DNA of 64,000 bases, from the NCBI RefSeq assembly GCF_964063345.1, contig NZ_OZ061318.1:3472001-3536000 (forward strand). Reading direction: 5' to 3'. The stretch's first letter is position 1. Each line of letters opens with the position of its first letter. A program made the position numbers and the translations under genes. A model generated the notes under the pieces. It saw only the letters and a list, made by a program, of their open reading frames with translations. It ran no database searches and had not been told where the DNA came from. Origin of the DNA: Pseudomonas lini (GTDB taxonomy: Bacteria; Pseudomonadota; Gammaproteobacteria; Pseudomonadales; Pseudomonadaceae). Shown here one piece after another: positions 35,079 through 44,172 of this stretch.

Positions 35079-37073
35079 ATGAGTGCATCGTCCACCCCCG
35101 CAAGCGGCCAGGTCCGCATGAATCCGCCGGTTTTTTATTTCGCGGCGACCTTCATTCTGTTGTTCGCCGTTGTTGTCATGGCAATACCTGAACAGGCCGG
35201 TGCCTGGCTGTTGCAAGCGCAAAACTGGGCGGCCAATACGGTCGGCTGGTACTACATGCTCGCGATGACGCTGTATCTGGTCTTCGTGGTGGTCACCGCC
35301 TTGTCTGGCTACGGCAAGATCAAGCTCGGTGCCGACCACGACGAGCCCGAATTCAGCTACCTGTCCTGGGCCGGCATGCTGTTCGCCGCCGGGATCAGCA
35401 TCACGCTGTTTTTCTTTTGCGTGTCCGAACCGCTGACTCACCTGGCGCAACCGCCGCAAGGCGAGGCTGGCACGGCGGATGCGGCGCGTCAGGCGATGCA
35501 GATTCTGTTTCTGCACTGGGGCCTGCATGGTTGGGGCGTATTCGCCTTCGTCGGCATGGCGCTGGCCTATTTCGCCTATCGACATAACCTGCCGCTGGCC
35601 CTGCGTTCGGCGCTGTACCCGCTGATCGGCAAGCGCATCAATGGCCCGATCGGCTACGCGGTGGACGGCTTCGGCATCATCGCCACGGTGTTCGGCCTCG
35701 GCGCGGATATGGGCTTTGGCGTATTGCACCTCAACTCGGGCCTGGACTACCTGTTCGGCATCGCCCACACCCAGTGGATTCAGGTCGGCCTGATCACGTT
35801 GATGATGGGCGCGGCGATCATCGTTGCGGTGTCCGGCGTCGATAAAGGCGTGCGGGTGATGTCCGACATCAACATGCTGCTGGCCTGTGCGCTGCTGCTG
35901 TTTGTGTTGTTCGCCGGCCCCACCCAGCACCTGCTCAACACTCTGATCCAGAACATCGGCGACTACCTCGGCGCCTTGCCGATGAAGAGTTTCGACCTGT
36001 ACGCCTACGACAAACCGAGCGACTGGCTGGGCGGCTGGACGGTGTTCTACTGGGCCTGGTGGATCGCTTGGTCGCCGTTCGTGGGCCTGTTCATCGCACG
36101 GATTTCCCGTGGCCGGACCATCCGTGAATTCGTCTTCGGCGTGCTGCTGATCCCGCTCGGTTTCACCCTGGCGTGGATGTCGATCTTCGGCAACAGCGCC
36201 ATCGACCAGGTCCTCAACCACGGCATGAGCGCGCTCGGCATGTCGGCCATCGACAACCCGTCGATGACCCTGTACCTGTTGCTGGAAACCTATCCGTGGA
36301 GCAAAACCGTGATTGCGGTCACGGTGTTCATCAGCTTCGTGTTCTTCGTGACCTCCGCCGACTCCGGCACTGTGGTGTTGTCGACGTTGTCCGCCAAGGG
36401 TGGTAACCCGGATGAAGACGGGCCGAAATGGCTGCGAGTGTTCTGGGGCGCGATGACCGCGTTGGTGACCAGCGCGCTGCTGTTCTCCGGCAGCATCGAT
36501 GCATTGAAGTCAGCGGTGGTGCTGACCTCGTTGCCGTTCTCGATGATTTTGCTGCTGATGATGTGGGGGCTGCACAAGGCGTTTTACCTGGAATCGCAGA
36601 AGCAGATCGCGCAACTGCATTCCCTTGCGCCGGTGTCCGGCTCGCGGCGCGGTGGATGGCGTCAGCGCTTGAGTCAGGCGGTGCATTTCCCGTCTCGGGA
36701 TGAGGTCTATCGCTTCCTCGATACCACGGTGCGCCCGGCGATTGAGGACGTGACCGCCGTGTTCGTCGAGAAGGGTCTGCACGTGGTCGCTCAGCCTGAT
36801 CCGGCCAATGACAACGTCAGCCTGGAGATCGGTCACGGCGAACTGCATCCATTCATCTATCAGGTACAGATGCGCGGTTACTTCACGCCGTCGTTCGCCC
36901 GTGGCGGCATGGGTTCCAAGCAACTCAACAACCGCCGTTACCACCGGGCCGAAGTGCATTTGAGAGAGGGCAGTCAGGATTACGATCTGGTGGGTTACAC
37001 CAAGGAACAGGTCATCAACGACATCCTCGACCAGTACGAACGGCACATGCAGTTCTTGCACCTGGTGCGTTGA
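35079..37073 (+). CDS. betT: Choline transporter BetT (BCCT family)
   Basis: 664-aa secondary transporter with twelve predicted helices (to about residue 510). The BCCT signature tryptophan-rich segment WTVFYWAWWIAWSPFVGLF is in the expected position. A long cytoplasmic C-terminal tail of about 150 residues follows, the feature that makes some BetT proteins osmotically regulated. It imports choline for conversion to glycine betaine. No betIBA genes are adjacent. A BetI-type palindrome precedes it. The start follows TTGAGGTGCACCTTTC. Confidence 0.92.
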   Translation: MSASSTPASGQVRMNPPVFYFAATFILLFAVVVMAIPEQAGAWLLQAQNWAANTVGWYYMLAMTLYLVFVVVTALSGYGKIKLGADHDEPEFSYLSWAGMLFAAGISITLFFFCVSEPLTHLAQPPQGEAGTADAARQAMQILFLHWGLHGWGVFAFVGMALAYFAYRHNLPLALRSALYPLIGKRINGPIGYAVDGFGIIATVFGLGADMGFGVLHLNSGLDYLFGIAHTQWIQVGLITLMMGAAIIVAVSGVDKGVRVMSDINMLLACALLLFVLFAGPTQHLLNTLIQNIGDYLGALPMKSFDLYAYDKPSDWLGGWTVFYWAWWIAWSPFVGLFIARISRGRTIREFVFGVLLIPLGFTLAWMSIFGNSAIDQVLNHGMSALGMSAIDNPSMTLYLLLETYPWSKTVIAVTVFISFVFFVTSADSGTVVLSTLSAKGGNPDEDGPKWLRVFWGAMTALVTSALLFSGSIDALKSAVVLTSLPFSMILLLMMWGLHKAFYLESQKQIAQLHSLAPVSGSRRGGWRQRLSQAVHFPSRDEVYRFLDTTVRPAIEDVTAVFVEKGLHVVAQPDPANDNVSLEIGHGELHPFIYQVQMRGYFTPSFARGGMGSKQLNNRRYHRAEVHLREGSQDYDLVGYTKEQVINDILDQYERHMQFLHLVR

Positions 37074-37099
37074 TCTACGCGGGTGGCGCTGACGTCTTG

Positions 37100-37360
37100 T
37101 CAGGCGTCAGTGCTCATCGCCATGAACAACACCAGCGCCGCCACCGGTACGCCGAATACCGCGCTACCGACCACCAGTTCCGTGCTCAACGGCTGGCCGG
37201 CGTTGACCATGCCGACCGCGCCGTTGATCAAGGTCAACGCCAGCCACAGCACGACAAAGCTGTAGGCCAGGATTTGGCGGGGGAAACCGATCTTCTCGCC
37301 GATGAACAGCATCAGCGCCAGCAGGATCAGCCCGAAGAAGATGATGATTGCTGTGTGCAT
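37100..37360 (-). CDS. Small inner-membrane protein of unknown function
   Basis: 86-aa protein with three hydrophobic segments (about residues 4-22, 32-50 and 62-82) and only short loops (GEKIGFPRQ between the first two). No signal peptide cleavage or catalytic motif is seen. It is convergent with betT, 26 nt from its stop. It looks like a conserved hypothetical membrane protein. Confidence 0.7.
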   Translation of the reverse strand: MHTAIIIFFGLILLALMLFIGEKIGFPRQILAYSFVVLWLALTLINGAVGMVNAGQPLSTELVVGSAVFGVPVAALVLFMAMSTDA

Positions 37361-37403
37361 GGTGGAGTTCCGCCCTTCAGGTATGCATTGCTTTTGAGGC
37401 AGT

Positions 37404-37487
37404 CATCGCGAGCAGGCTCGCTCCCACATTCAACCGCATTGCTGGATGAGAGCTCGGTTAGCTGTGGGAGCGAGCCTGCTCGCGATG
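37404..37487. repeat. REP pair, GCGAGCAGGCTCGC variant
   Basis: Arms CATCGCGAGCAGGCTCGCTC and GTGGGAGCGAGCCTGCTCGC in inverted orientation. Confidence 0.9.
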
Positions 37488-37507
37488 GGGTCACCTCGGT
37501 GTCCTTG

Positions 37508-37642
37508 CTACTTATTGAGCATAGGCACCTCTGCGCTTAAACCAACCCACTTGACCCAAGCCGAATCCGGTCCCGCCAGAAACGACACAACGCGAGCAAT
37601 ATCCTCCGGGTGACCCAAATGCTCCAGTGGAGGGGCCGTTTG
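37508..37642 (-). pseudogene. C-terminal remnant of a short-chain dehydrogenase
   Basis: The minus-strand frame reads PPLEHLGHPEDIARVVSFLA, then GPDSAWV, and stops at 37508. GHPEDIARVVSFLA is the standard C-terminal motif of short-chain dehydrogenases; the terminal glycine-rich 'NGQ..DGG' is missing. No upstream part exists: the frame runs into a REP sequence interrupted by an IS3 element. This is a gene fragment. Confidence 0.65.
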
Positions 37643-37716
37643 ACGGTACGCGAAGATCAAAAGATCGCAGCCTGCGGTGTAGCGGTCCAGTTTTTTTAGA
37701 CCAATCTGTAGAAGTA

Positions 37717-38598
37717 TTAGGCCGCCAGCTGCTCAAAGAGCGCTGGCGGCAGGTCGTTCGAGGCAGTGTGGCAACGGCGATGGTTGTAGTGCGAGATAAA
37801 ATCCATCACATCCTTCTCCGCCTCGAAATGATTCTGGTAGCCGCCCTGCGGCATCCAATCGTGTTTCAGCGTTCTGAAATAACGCTCTACCACCGCATTG
37901 TCCCAGCAGTTGCCACGGCGGCTCATGCTCTGGACGATCCTGCTTTCTGCCAAGCATGCAACAAAACGGTCAGCGGTGTACTGACAGCCCTGGTCTGAGT
38001 GAAATAGCAGCTCAGGCATCGGTCGACGCAGCGCTACCGCCAGCCTTAGCGCCTTGATAGACAGCTCGGTGTCTGCGGTCCTTGAGCACGCCCACCCGAC
38101 GATCCTGCGTGAAAACAGATCCATCACCACCGCCAGATACAACCAACTGTCTTTCACTTTGATGTAGGTGATATCGCCTGCCCAGAGCGTATTTGGCTGG
38201 ATTGGATTAAAGCGACGATCAAGTATGTTCGGCGCAGTCACCGCAGGCTTGGTAGCACGGCGATAGTGGGCATAACGTGGCCGGCGCCTTGGCAGACCGA
38301 GGGTCTTGATCAAAGTGCCCATTCGATAGCGCCCGATGAAAATGCCCGACTTTCTTAACTCTTTGGATAGCCCACGAGCGCCGAGCGCCTCACGATGCTC
38401 TTTATGTAGCGCACGAATTTGAAGCTCCAAGGGGCGCTGGGCTAGGCGGCGCTGCTCAGGTTTGCGCTTAACGTAATAGCTACTGCGGGCAAAACCGAGC
38501 ACCGAGCAAATGCGTCGAACCGACATTCCCCCTCTAGCGCCATCAATCACTTGGTTCGACCGAACAGAACCTTTAGATGAGAGGGCAATTGCTTTTTT
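37717..38598 (-). CDS. IS3-family transposase OrfB (made as OrfAB by -1 frameshift)
   Basis: The catalytic part of the transposase, read in the -1 frame from the slippery site. An HTH_21 region lies near its N terminus (GARGLSKELRKSGIFIGR). An rve integrase core follows with the DDE triad: D in GDITYIKV, D in HSDQGCQY and E in NAVVERYFRTLKHD. The frame is open upstream of the slip point but lacks its own start with a ribosome site, so it depends on frameshifting. Confidence 0.9.
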   Translation of the reverse strand, partial: KKAIALSSKGSVRSNQVIDGARGGMSVRRICSVLGFARSSYYVKRKPEQRRLAQRPLELQIRALHKEHREALGARGLSKELRKSGIFIGRYRMGTLIKTLGLPRRRPRYAHYRRATKPAVTAPNILDRRFNPIQPNTLWAGDITYIKVKDSWLYLAVVMDLFSRRIVGWACSRTADTELSIKALRLAVALRRPMPELLFHSDQGCQYTADRFVACLAESRIVQSMSRRGNCWDNAVVERYFRTLKHDWMPQGGYQNHFEAEKDVMDFISHYNHRRCHTASNDLPPALFEQLAA

Positions 38599-38843
38599 AG
38601 CACTTGGTTCTCGGCCTCGAGCAACGCCAGTTTCGCCTGCAACGACTCGATCATTTCCTGATCTTGTGGCCGAGTTGGCTGCAACATTCCCGCCTGCTCC
38701 CGGCGCCAACTCAGAACCCAACGACGTAGGGCTGTGGGTCCAACCTTGGTTAGCTCACAGGCTTTAGGGATGGAGTAATTCATTTCCACAACCAAGCGAA
38801 TGGCTTCCGCTTTTTCCTCGGCCTTAACAACCCGATATCCCAT
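38547..38843 (-). CDS. IS3-family transposase OrfA
   Basis: 98-aa protein with an N-terminal helix-turn-helix (AIRLVVEMNYSIPKACELTKVG) that binds the IS ends, followed by a leucine-zipper-like coiled coil (IESLQAKLALLEAENQVLKKQL). A slippery A AAA AAG lies on the minus strand at 38592-38598, within the VLKK codons. A -1 shift there enters the OrfB frame, giving the OrfAB transposase. Confidence 0.88.
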   Translation of the reverse strand: MGYRVVKAEEKAEAIRLVVEMNYSIPKACELTKVGPTALRRWVLSWRREQAGMLQPTRPQDQEMIESLQAKLALLEAENQVLKKQLPSHLKVLFGRTK

Positions 38844-38903
38844 GATGCTTCCTTAGGTCGAGACTCCTACATCATGGTCCAAAAACAGTGAGCCACAATA
38901 CGG

Positions 38904-39104
38904 CAGCTCCTACAGTGATATGCGGCCGAGCGTAGGAGCTGTCGAAGGCTGCGATCTTGGCGATGGGTCTGGCACTGAAGATGAAAACTGTGAAACGTTT
39001 CAGCAATTAGTCGAGTCCGAGGTTTATCGGCGTTTGTCCGGGCGTATGCTGGGCAACTTGCAAAGCAGTCGATACCACATTCAAGACAGACAAGAGAGGA
39101 TTCG
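38904..39104 (+). promoter_or_regulatory. Upstream region of the aldo/keto reductase
   Basis: After the REP arms (to 38958) about 145 nt remain. They contain no recognised operator. An AGAGAGGATTCG ribosome site precedes the reductase ATG. Confidence 0.3.
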
Positions 39105-40142
39105 ATGACCTACACCGCTGCCGAAAACCGCTACGATTCCATCCCTTACCGCCGTGTAGGCCGCAGCGGGCTGGTGCTGCCGGCGCTGTCCCTGGGCTGG
39201 TGGCACAACTTCGGCGACTGCACGCCAATCGACACCCAGCGCTCGTTGCTGCGCACGGCGTTTGACTTGGGCATCAACCACTTCGACTTGGCCAACAACT
39301 ACGGCCCGCCGTATGGCAGCGCCGAGATCAACTTCGGTCGTTTGCTGCGTGAAGACTTCAAGCAGTACCGCGACGAGTTGATCATCTCCAGCAAGGCCGG
39401 CTGGGATATGTGGGCCGGCCCTTACGGTCAGGGCGGTGGTTCGCGCAAATACGTGCTGGCCAGCCTCGACCAGAGCCTGCAACGCCTGGGCTTGGACTAC
39501 GTGGACATCTTCTATTCCCATCGCTTTGATCCGGACACGCCGCTTGAAGAAACCGCCAGCGCACTGGCTACCGCAGTGCAGCAGGGCAAGGCGTTGTACA
39601 TCGGCATCTCGTCCTATTCCGGGGTGAAAACCCGTGAAATCGCCGGGTTGCTGAAAGAGTGGAAAGTGCCGTTGCTGATTCATCAACCGGCTTACAACCT
39701 GCTGAATCGCTGGGTGGAAAAGGACCTGCTGGACACCACCGATGAACTCGGCACTGGCGTGATTGCCTTCACGCCATTGGCTCAGGGGCTGTTGACCGAC
39801 AAGTACCTCAATGGCGTGCCAGCGGATGCGCGGGTCAATCGTCCGGGCGGTGGTTCGTTGCAGGCCTCTCACCTGTCCGAAGCCAACATCGCCCATGTGC
39901 GGGCGCTCAATGAAATCGCCAAACGTCGCGGTCAGAGCCTGGCGCAGTTGGCGCTGGCCTGGACCCTGCGCGATTCACGGGTGACCTCGGCCCTGATCGG
40001 CGCGAGCCGGCCGGAGCAGATTATCGAGAACGTCGGGGCGTTGAAGAACCTGAGCTTTAGCGTGGAAGAGTTGGCGGAGATTGACCGGTTTGCCCAGGAG
40101 GGTGGGGTCAATCTTTGGGAGAAACCTTCGGCGGCTGAATAA
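39105..40142 (+). CDS. Aldo/keto reductase, L-glyceraldehyde 3-phosphate reductase type
   Basis: 345-aa NADPH-dependent reductase with a TIM-barrel fold. Catalytic tetrad positions are visible: D in FDLANNYG with the tyrosine after it, K in ISSKAGWDMW, and H in IFYSHRFDP. The KNLSFSVEEL end is typical of the YghZ/Gpr group, which reduces methylglyoxal and L-glyceraldehyde 3-phosphate. It stands alone between the IS and the tau genes. Confidence 0.88.
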   Translation: MTYTAAENRYDSIPYRRVGRSGLVLPALSLGWWHNFGDCTPIDTQRSLLRTAFDLGINHFDLANNYGPPYGSAEINFGRLLREDFKQYRDELIISSKAGWDMWAGPYGQGGGSRKYVLASLDQSLQRLGLDYVDIFYSHRFDPDTPLEETASALATAVQQGKALYIGISSYSGVKTREIAGLLKEWKVPLLIHQPAYNLLNRWVEKDLLDTTDELGTGVIAFTPLAQGLLTDKYLNGVPADARVNRPGGGSLQASHLSEANIAHVRALNEIAKRRGQSLAQLALAWTLRDSRVTSALIGASRPEQIIENVGALKNLSFSVEELAEIDRFAQEGGVNLWEKPSAAE

Positions 40143-40180
40143 GTGTTCGGCGCCGTATTCTCTGGTGTTCGTTCTGGCCC

Positions 40181-40274
40181 CATCGCGGGCAAGCCCGCTC
40201 CCACAAGGTTATGGGTTGACCGCAAAATATTGGTCAATACAAATCTTTGTGGGAGCGGGCTTGCCCGCGATGGG
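40181..40274. repeat. REP pair, GCGGGCAAG family
   Basis: Arms CATCGCGGGCAAGCCCGCTC and GAGCGGGCTTGCCCGCGATG. It lies between the convergent reductase and tauD. Confidence 0.92.
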
Positions 40275-40304
40275 GCCATCAATGTCAGTACAAAAACTGG
40301 CTGA

Positions 40305-41147
40305 TTATCGAAAAAACGGCACATCCCCCAACACCGTCGCCCGCTGCATTACCCGCCGCGCCGGGCGGTAATCATCCACCGCGTGATGCTGGGTCACGCG
40401 ATTGTCCCAGAACGCAATGTCGTTTTTCTGCCAGCGCCAGCGGATGGTGAACTCCGGCCGTGTGGTGTGGGCGAACAAGAATTTCAGAATCACCTCGCTT
40501 TCCGTTTCCGACAGTTCATTGATCTTCGACGTGAACCCTTCATTGACGAACAACGACCGGCGCCCGCTTACCGGGTGCGTGCGAATCACCGGGTGAGATA
40601 GCGGCGGGTTCTTGCGCCGGGCTTCTTCCCACTGGGCCAAAGCTTGCGGTGTATTGCCATAGCGTTCCAGTGGGAACGAGCGGGTGAAATCGTGAGTAGC
40701 GGTCAGCCCTTCTAGCAAGGTTTTCATCGGCGCGGACAGCGCTTCATACGCCGCAATACCACTGGCCCATAGCGTGTCGCCGCCAAATTCCGGCAGCAGT
40801 TTGGCGCTGAGCACCGCGCCCATGGCCGGGGTCGGCAGGAAGGTCACGTCGGTGTGCCAGATCGCGTTGTCCCGCACGTCGGTGACGGCGGTATCGAGGA
40901 TCAGCACTTCCGGCTGTTCCGGCACGTTCGGGTAGATCGGGTGGATGTGCAGGTCGCCGAAGTAGGCGGCGAATCGCGCTTGCTGCTGCGGCTCGATCGG
41001 CTGGTCGCGGAAGAACAGCACTTGATGCTTGAGCAGCGCCTGCTCGATGGCGTCGCGTTGTTCCAGGTTCAGCGGCTGGCTGATATCGATGCCGCTGATT
41101 TGCGCGCCGAGGGCGGAGCTTAAAGGGACGATGGTCAGGTGGCTCAT
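40305..41147 (-). CDS. tauD: Taurine dioxygenase TauD
   Basis: 280-aa Fe(II)/2-oxoglutarate-dependent dioxygenase that oxidises taurine to release sulfite. The iron ligands are visible as WHTDVTF (H and D of HxD) and the distal H in [12 protein letters not shown]. The 2-oxoglutarate-binding R is in [12 protein letters not shown]. The start at 41147 removes five codons of an upward extension and has AGAGAACCACC before it. It is the last gene of tauABCD, separated from tauC by a REP pair. Confidence 0.93.
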   Translation of the reverse strand: MSHLTIVPLSSALGAQISGIDISQPLNLEQRDAIEQALLKHQVLFFRDQPIEPQQQARFAAYFGDLHIHPIYPNVPEQPEVLILDTAVTDVRDNAIWHTDVTFLPTPAMGAVLSAKLLPEFGGDTLWASGIAAYEALSAPMKTLLEGLTATHDFTRSFPLERYGNTPQALAQWEEARRKNPPLSHPVIRTHPVSGRRSLFVNEGFTSKINELSETESEVILKFLFAHTTRPEFTIRWRWQKNDIAFWDNRVTQHHAVDDYRPARRVMQRATVLGDVPFFR

Positions 41148-41180
41148 GGTGGTTCTCTTCAATCCGGGGCGTCGAGCTGT

Positions 41181-41270
41181 TGTGGGAGCGGGCTTGCTCG
41201 CGAAGAGGCCGTGTCAGTCAACTTAGATGTTGAATGCTGGACCGCTTTCGCGAGCAAGCCCGCTCCCACA
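41181..41270. repeat. REP pair inside the tau operon
   Basis: Arms TGTGGGAGCGGGCTTGCTCG and TTCGCGAGCAAGCCCGCTCC lie between tauC and tauD. Within an operon such a hairpin can stabilise upstream mRNA and lower downstream expression. Confidence 0.9.
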
Positions 41271-41278
41271 ATGAATAT

Positions 41279-42112
41279 TCAGTGAGCCTGGCCGTGCCAT
41301 GGCACCAGTTTGCGTTGCAGCGCACGCAGGCCCATTTCCATGGCGAAGGCGATCAATGCGATCACCAGAATCCCCAGCACCACCACATCGGTGACCAGAA
41401 ATTGTGCGGCCGACTGCACCATGAAGCCCAAACCGCTGGTGGCGGCGATCAACTCGGCGGCCACCAACGTCGACCAACCCACACCCAAACCAATCCGCAC
41501 GCCGGTCAAAATGTCCGGCAAGGCACTGGGCAGAATCACATGGCGAATCAACTGCGCCCGAGTCGCGCCCAACGACTGCGCGGCGCGTAATTTCGCCGGG
41601 TCGACCGTGCGCACGCCAGTGGCGGTGGCAATCGCGATCGGCGCGAAGATCGCCAGGTAGATCAACAAGACTTTCGACAACTCACCGATGCCGCACCAGA
41701 TCACGATCAGCGGCAGATATGCCAGCGGCGGAATCGGGCGATAGAACTCGATCAGCGGATCGAGAATGCCGCGAGCGATGCGGTTGTGGCCGATGGCGAT
41801 GCCGACCGGCACGGCGGTCAGCACCGCGAAGCCCAGGCCCAGGCCAATACGGCTGAGGCTCGCGCCCAAGTGCTGCCACAAGGTCGAATCCATGTAGCCG
41901 GTGGTCACCAGCAGCCAACCTTTTTGCAGCACGGCGGAGGGTGGCGGCAGGAACAGCGGTTCGATCAAACCGGTGGCCGTGACGGCCCACCAGATTGCCA
42001 ACAATGCGATCAGGGTCAGCACGCTGATCCAGCGCGTGTTCAAACTGCGACGCAGCGGAATGACCGTCGAGCTCGATTTCACTGTCGCGGCGGGAATTTC
42101 GTAGGTGCTCAT
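41279..42112 (-). CDS. tauC: Taurine ABC transporter permease TauC
   Basis: 277-aa inner-membrane permease with six predicted helices. The EAA loop reads [20 protein letters not shown]. The N-terminal 30 residues are polar and cytoplasmic. It overlaps tauB by 4 nt. It transports taurine and possibly other sulfonates under sulfate limitation. Confidence 0.93.
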   Translation of the reverse strand: MSTYEIPAATVKSSSTVIPLRRSLNTRWISVLTLIALLAIWWAVTATGLIEPLFLPPPSAVLQKGWLLVTTGYMDSTLWQHLGASLSRIGLGLGFAVLTAVPVGIAIGHNRIARGILDPLIEFYRPIPPLAYLPLIVIWCGIGELSKVLLIYLAIFAPIAIATATGVRTVDPAKLRAAQSLGATRAQLIRHVILPSALPDILTGVRIGLGVGWSTLVAAELIAATSGLGFMVQSAAQFLVTDVVVLGILVIALIAFAMEMGLRALQRKLVPWHGQAH

Positions 42113-42903
42113 GCGCGCTCCTGCCGCTGGACGGCACTGCGTTGGGAGAACACTTTGGCGAGCACGTGTTCGCGGGTTTCGATAAAGCGCGGATCGGATT
42201 TGATTGCCCGCGCCGATTCGCCAGCGGCGTAGCGCTGGCCGAAGTCCAGGCTCAGACGCTCGACGATTTGCCCGGGGTTGGGCGCCAGCAGAATCAGATC
42301 CGTGGCGAGGAACACCGCTTCTTCAATGTCGTGGGTAATCAGGAACACCGGTTTGGCGGTGCGCTGCCAGACCTGCAGCAACAGCTCCTGCATCTGTTCG
42401 CGGGTGAAGGCATCGAGGGCACCGAAGGGTTCATCCATCAACAAAACCCGAGGGTCTGCTGCGAGGGCGCGGGCGAGGCCGACACGTTGTTTCTGCCCGC
42501 CTGAGAGCTGCCAGATTCGGCGGTTTTCGAAACCGCAAAGGTCCACCAGCGCGAGCATTTCCCGGGCGCGCAGTTCACGTTTTTCCCGGGGAACGCCGGC
42601 CAGTTCCAGACCGAAGCCGACGTTGGCCAGCACGTCTTGCCAAGGCAGCAGGGCATCGTCCTGGAACACCACGCCGCGCTCGGCGCTCGGGCCTTTGACC
42701 GGCACGCCGTCAAGGGTGATGCGCCCGGCACTGGGCTCGACGAAACCGGCAATCAGGTTCAACAGCGAGGTCTTGCCACTGCCGGACGGGCCGAGGGCGA
42801 CCAGTAACTGCCGGGGCCCCAGGCTCAAGGAAATATCCGTCAGCACAGGTTCCGTGCTGCCTGGATACTGTGCGCTGATGCGCTCCAGCTGTAGCAAAGC
42901 CAT
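42109..42903 (-). CDS. tauB: Taurine ABC transporter ATP-binding protein TauB
   Basis: 264-aa ATPase. Walker [10 protein letters not shown] lies near residue 38, signature LSGGQKQR near 134, Walker B VLLMDEPF, and H-loop LITHDI. It follows tauA by 16 nt and overlaps tauC. The taurine assignment comes from the complete tauABCD order. Confidence 0.93.
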   Translation of the reverse strand: MALLQLERISAQYPGSTEPVLTDISLSLGPRQLLVALGPSGSGKTSLLNLIAGFVEPSAGRITLDGVPVKGPSAERGVVFQDDALLPWQDVLANVGFGLELAGVPREKRELRAREMLALVDLCGFENRRIWQLSGGQKQRVGLARALAADPRVLLMDEPFGALDAFTREQMQELLLQVWQRTAKPVFLITHDIEEAVFLATDLILLAPNPGQIVERLSLDFGQRYAAGESARAIKSDPRFIETREHVLAKVFSQRSAVQRQERA

Positions 42904-42919
42904 CGCGGTTAACTCCCGA

Positions 42920-43897
42920 TCAATTGGTGATGTATTTGGCGCTGACGTACGGCGCGTAGTCCGGCAGCACGGCCTCGACTTTGCCCTGTTCCTTGAGGAA
43001 CACCGCAGTGTCGGTGATGGCTTTGGTGGTCGGCGCGCCGAGGGTGATCACCTGATCAGCCGCGAGCGGGAAGACGTTGCCTTGCAGCAGCAACGGAATG
43101 TCGCTGGCCTTGGCACCGGAGAGCTTCACCAGTTTGTCGACATTGCTTTGGTTGGCGAGCCAGGCTATCGGGTCTTTGCGGTAGTCGGCGTAGGCATCGA
43201 GGGTCACTTTGGCGAACGCGGTGACAATTTCCGGGTGCTTCTCGGCGAAATCCTTACGCACGATCCAGGCATCGAAAGTCGGCGCGCCGAACTTGGCCAG
43301 TTCGCCCGAGGTGATCAGCACTTTGCCGTTTTCCTTGGCCACGCCGAGAGCCGGGTCCCACACGTAGGTGGCGTCGATATCACCGCGTTTCCACGCAGCA
43401 ATGATCGCTGGCGGTGTGAGGTTGAGCACGGTGACTTTCGATGGGTCGATGTTCCAGTGTTTCAGCGCAGCCAGCAGGCTGTAGTGGCCGGTGGAAACGA
43501 ACGGTACAGCGATTTTCTTGCCGATCAGGTCTTGCGCAGTCTTGATCCCGGAACCATCGCGAGCGACCAACGCTTCGGCGGCGCCGATCTGGGTGGCGAT
43601 GAGGAAGGTTTCTACCGGAACTTTACGGGTGATTGCCGCCGTCAGGGGGCTGGAACCGAGGTAGCCGATTTGCACATCGCCGGAAGCGATGGCAGCAATG
43701 ATATCGGCGCCGTTGTCGAATTTGCGCCAGTCGATGTTGGCTTTGGTGGCTTTTTCATAGGTGCCGTCGGCTTGGGCGACTTTGGCCGGGTCAACGGTGG
43801 TCTGGTAGGCGACGGTCACATCTGCCGCCTGAGCCAGGAAACTCGCCGAAGCCAGAAACGCGGCGGCCAGAAGGCGAAGAGGGGAAGTCAGTTTCAT
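42920..43897 (-). CDS. tauA: Taurine-binding periplasmic protein TauA
   Basis: 325-aa binding protein. The signal peptide is about 24 residues, cleaved after AQA. Family segments are [16 protein letters not shown] and the [13 protein letters not shown] loop that contacts the sulfonate. It is the first gene of tauABCD. A ribosome site AAGGAGCTTTCCG precedes the start. Confidence 0.93.
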   Translation of the reverse strand: MKLTSPLRLLAAAFLASASFLAQAADVTVAYQTTVDPAKVAQADGTYEKATKANIDWRKFDNGADIIAAIASGDVQIGYLGSSPLTAAITRKVPVETFLIATQIGAAEALVARDGSGIKTAQDLIGKKIAVPFVSTGHYSLLAALKHWNIDPSKVTVLNLTPPAIIAAWKRGDIDATYVWDPALGVAKENGKVLITSGELAKFGAPTFDAWIVRKDFAEKHPEIVTAFAKVTLDAYADYRKDPIAWLANQSNVDKLVKLSGAKASDIPLLLQGNVFPLAADQVITLGAPTTKAITDTAVFLKEQGKVEAVLPDYAPYVSAKYITN

Positions 43898-44033
43898 CGG
43901 AAAGCTCCTTGTCAGGCGACCGAGAGTCGGCGTGAAAAGGAGACTAAATGATATAAGAATCCGAAAATAAATAACTTTTTCGAATTACCTTATGAGCGGA
44001 AAATTCTAAGAGAGCATAGTTGTGTATCGCTTT
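43898..44033 (-). promoter_or_regulatory. tau operon promoter region
   Basis: AT-rich between 43945 and 43995 (AATGATATAAGAATCCG and AAAATAAATAACTTTTTCG). This is the likely site for CysB-type activation of tauABCD; individual boxes cannot be defined by eye. Confidence 0.4.
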
Positions 44034-44161
44034 TGTGGCGAGGGAGCTTGCTCCCGCAGGAGGCCGAAGGACTCCCAAAAACAGCGAAGGTGCGTGATTG
44101 AACACAGTCGCAGATTTTACGGCTGCTGCGCAGCCGAGCGGGAGCAAGCTCCCTCGCCACA
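44034..44161. repeat. Long REPIN, GAGGGAGCTTGCTCCC family
   Basis: Arms TGTGGCGAGGGAGCTTGCTC and GAGCAAGCTCCCTCGCCACA. It lies between the tau promoter and the gshA stop. Confidence 0.92.
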
Positions 44162-44172
44162 GAGGCTTGCGA

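Larger units (their letters stand above)
37678..38900 (-). mobile_element. IS3-family insertion sequence, intact
   Basis: About 1.22 kb. Imperfect terminal inverted repeats share TGTxGC near the tip, then GTTTTT, GACCA and TGTAG inward (left end from 37678, right end to 38900). CGG flanks both sides (37675-37677 and 38901-38903) as a 3-bp target duplication. It carries orfA and orfB joined by a -1 frameshift signal. The DDE residues are intact, so the element is probably active. Exact tips are uncertain by about 3 nt. Confidence 0.85.
37652..38958. repeat. REPIN of the GATCGCAGCCT family, interrupted by an IS
   Basis: The left part, AAAAGATCGCAGCCTGCGG, ends at 37677. The right part, CGGCAGCTCCTAC, begins at 38901. 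Without the insertion they join to the REP seen elsewhere in Pseudomonas. A second, inverted arm (GTAGGAGCTGTCGAAGGCTG, from 38932) completes the pair. Confidence 0.8.
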
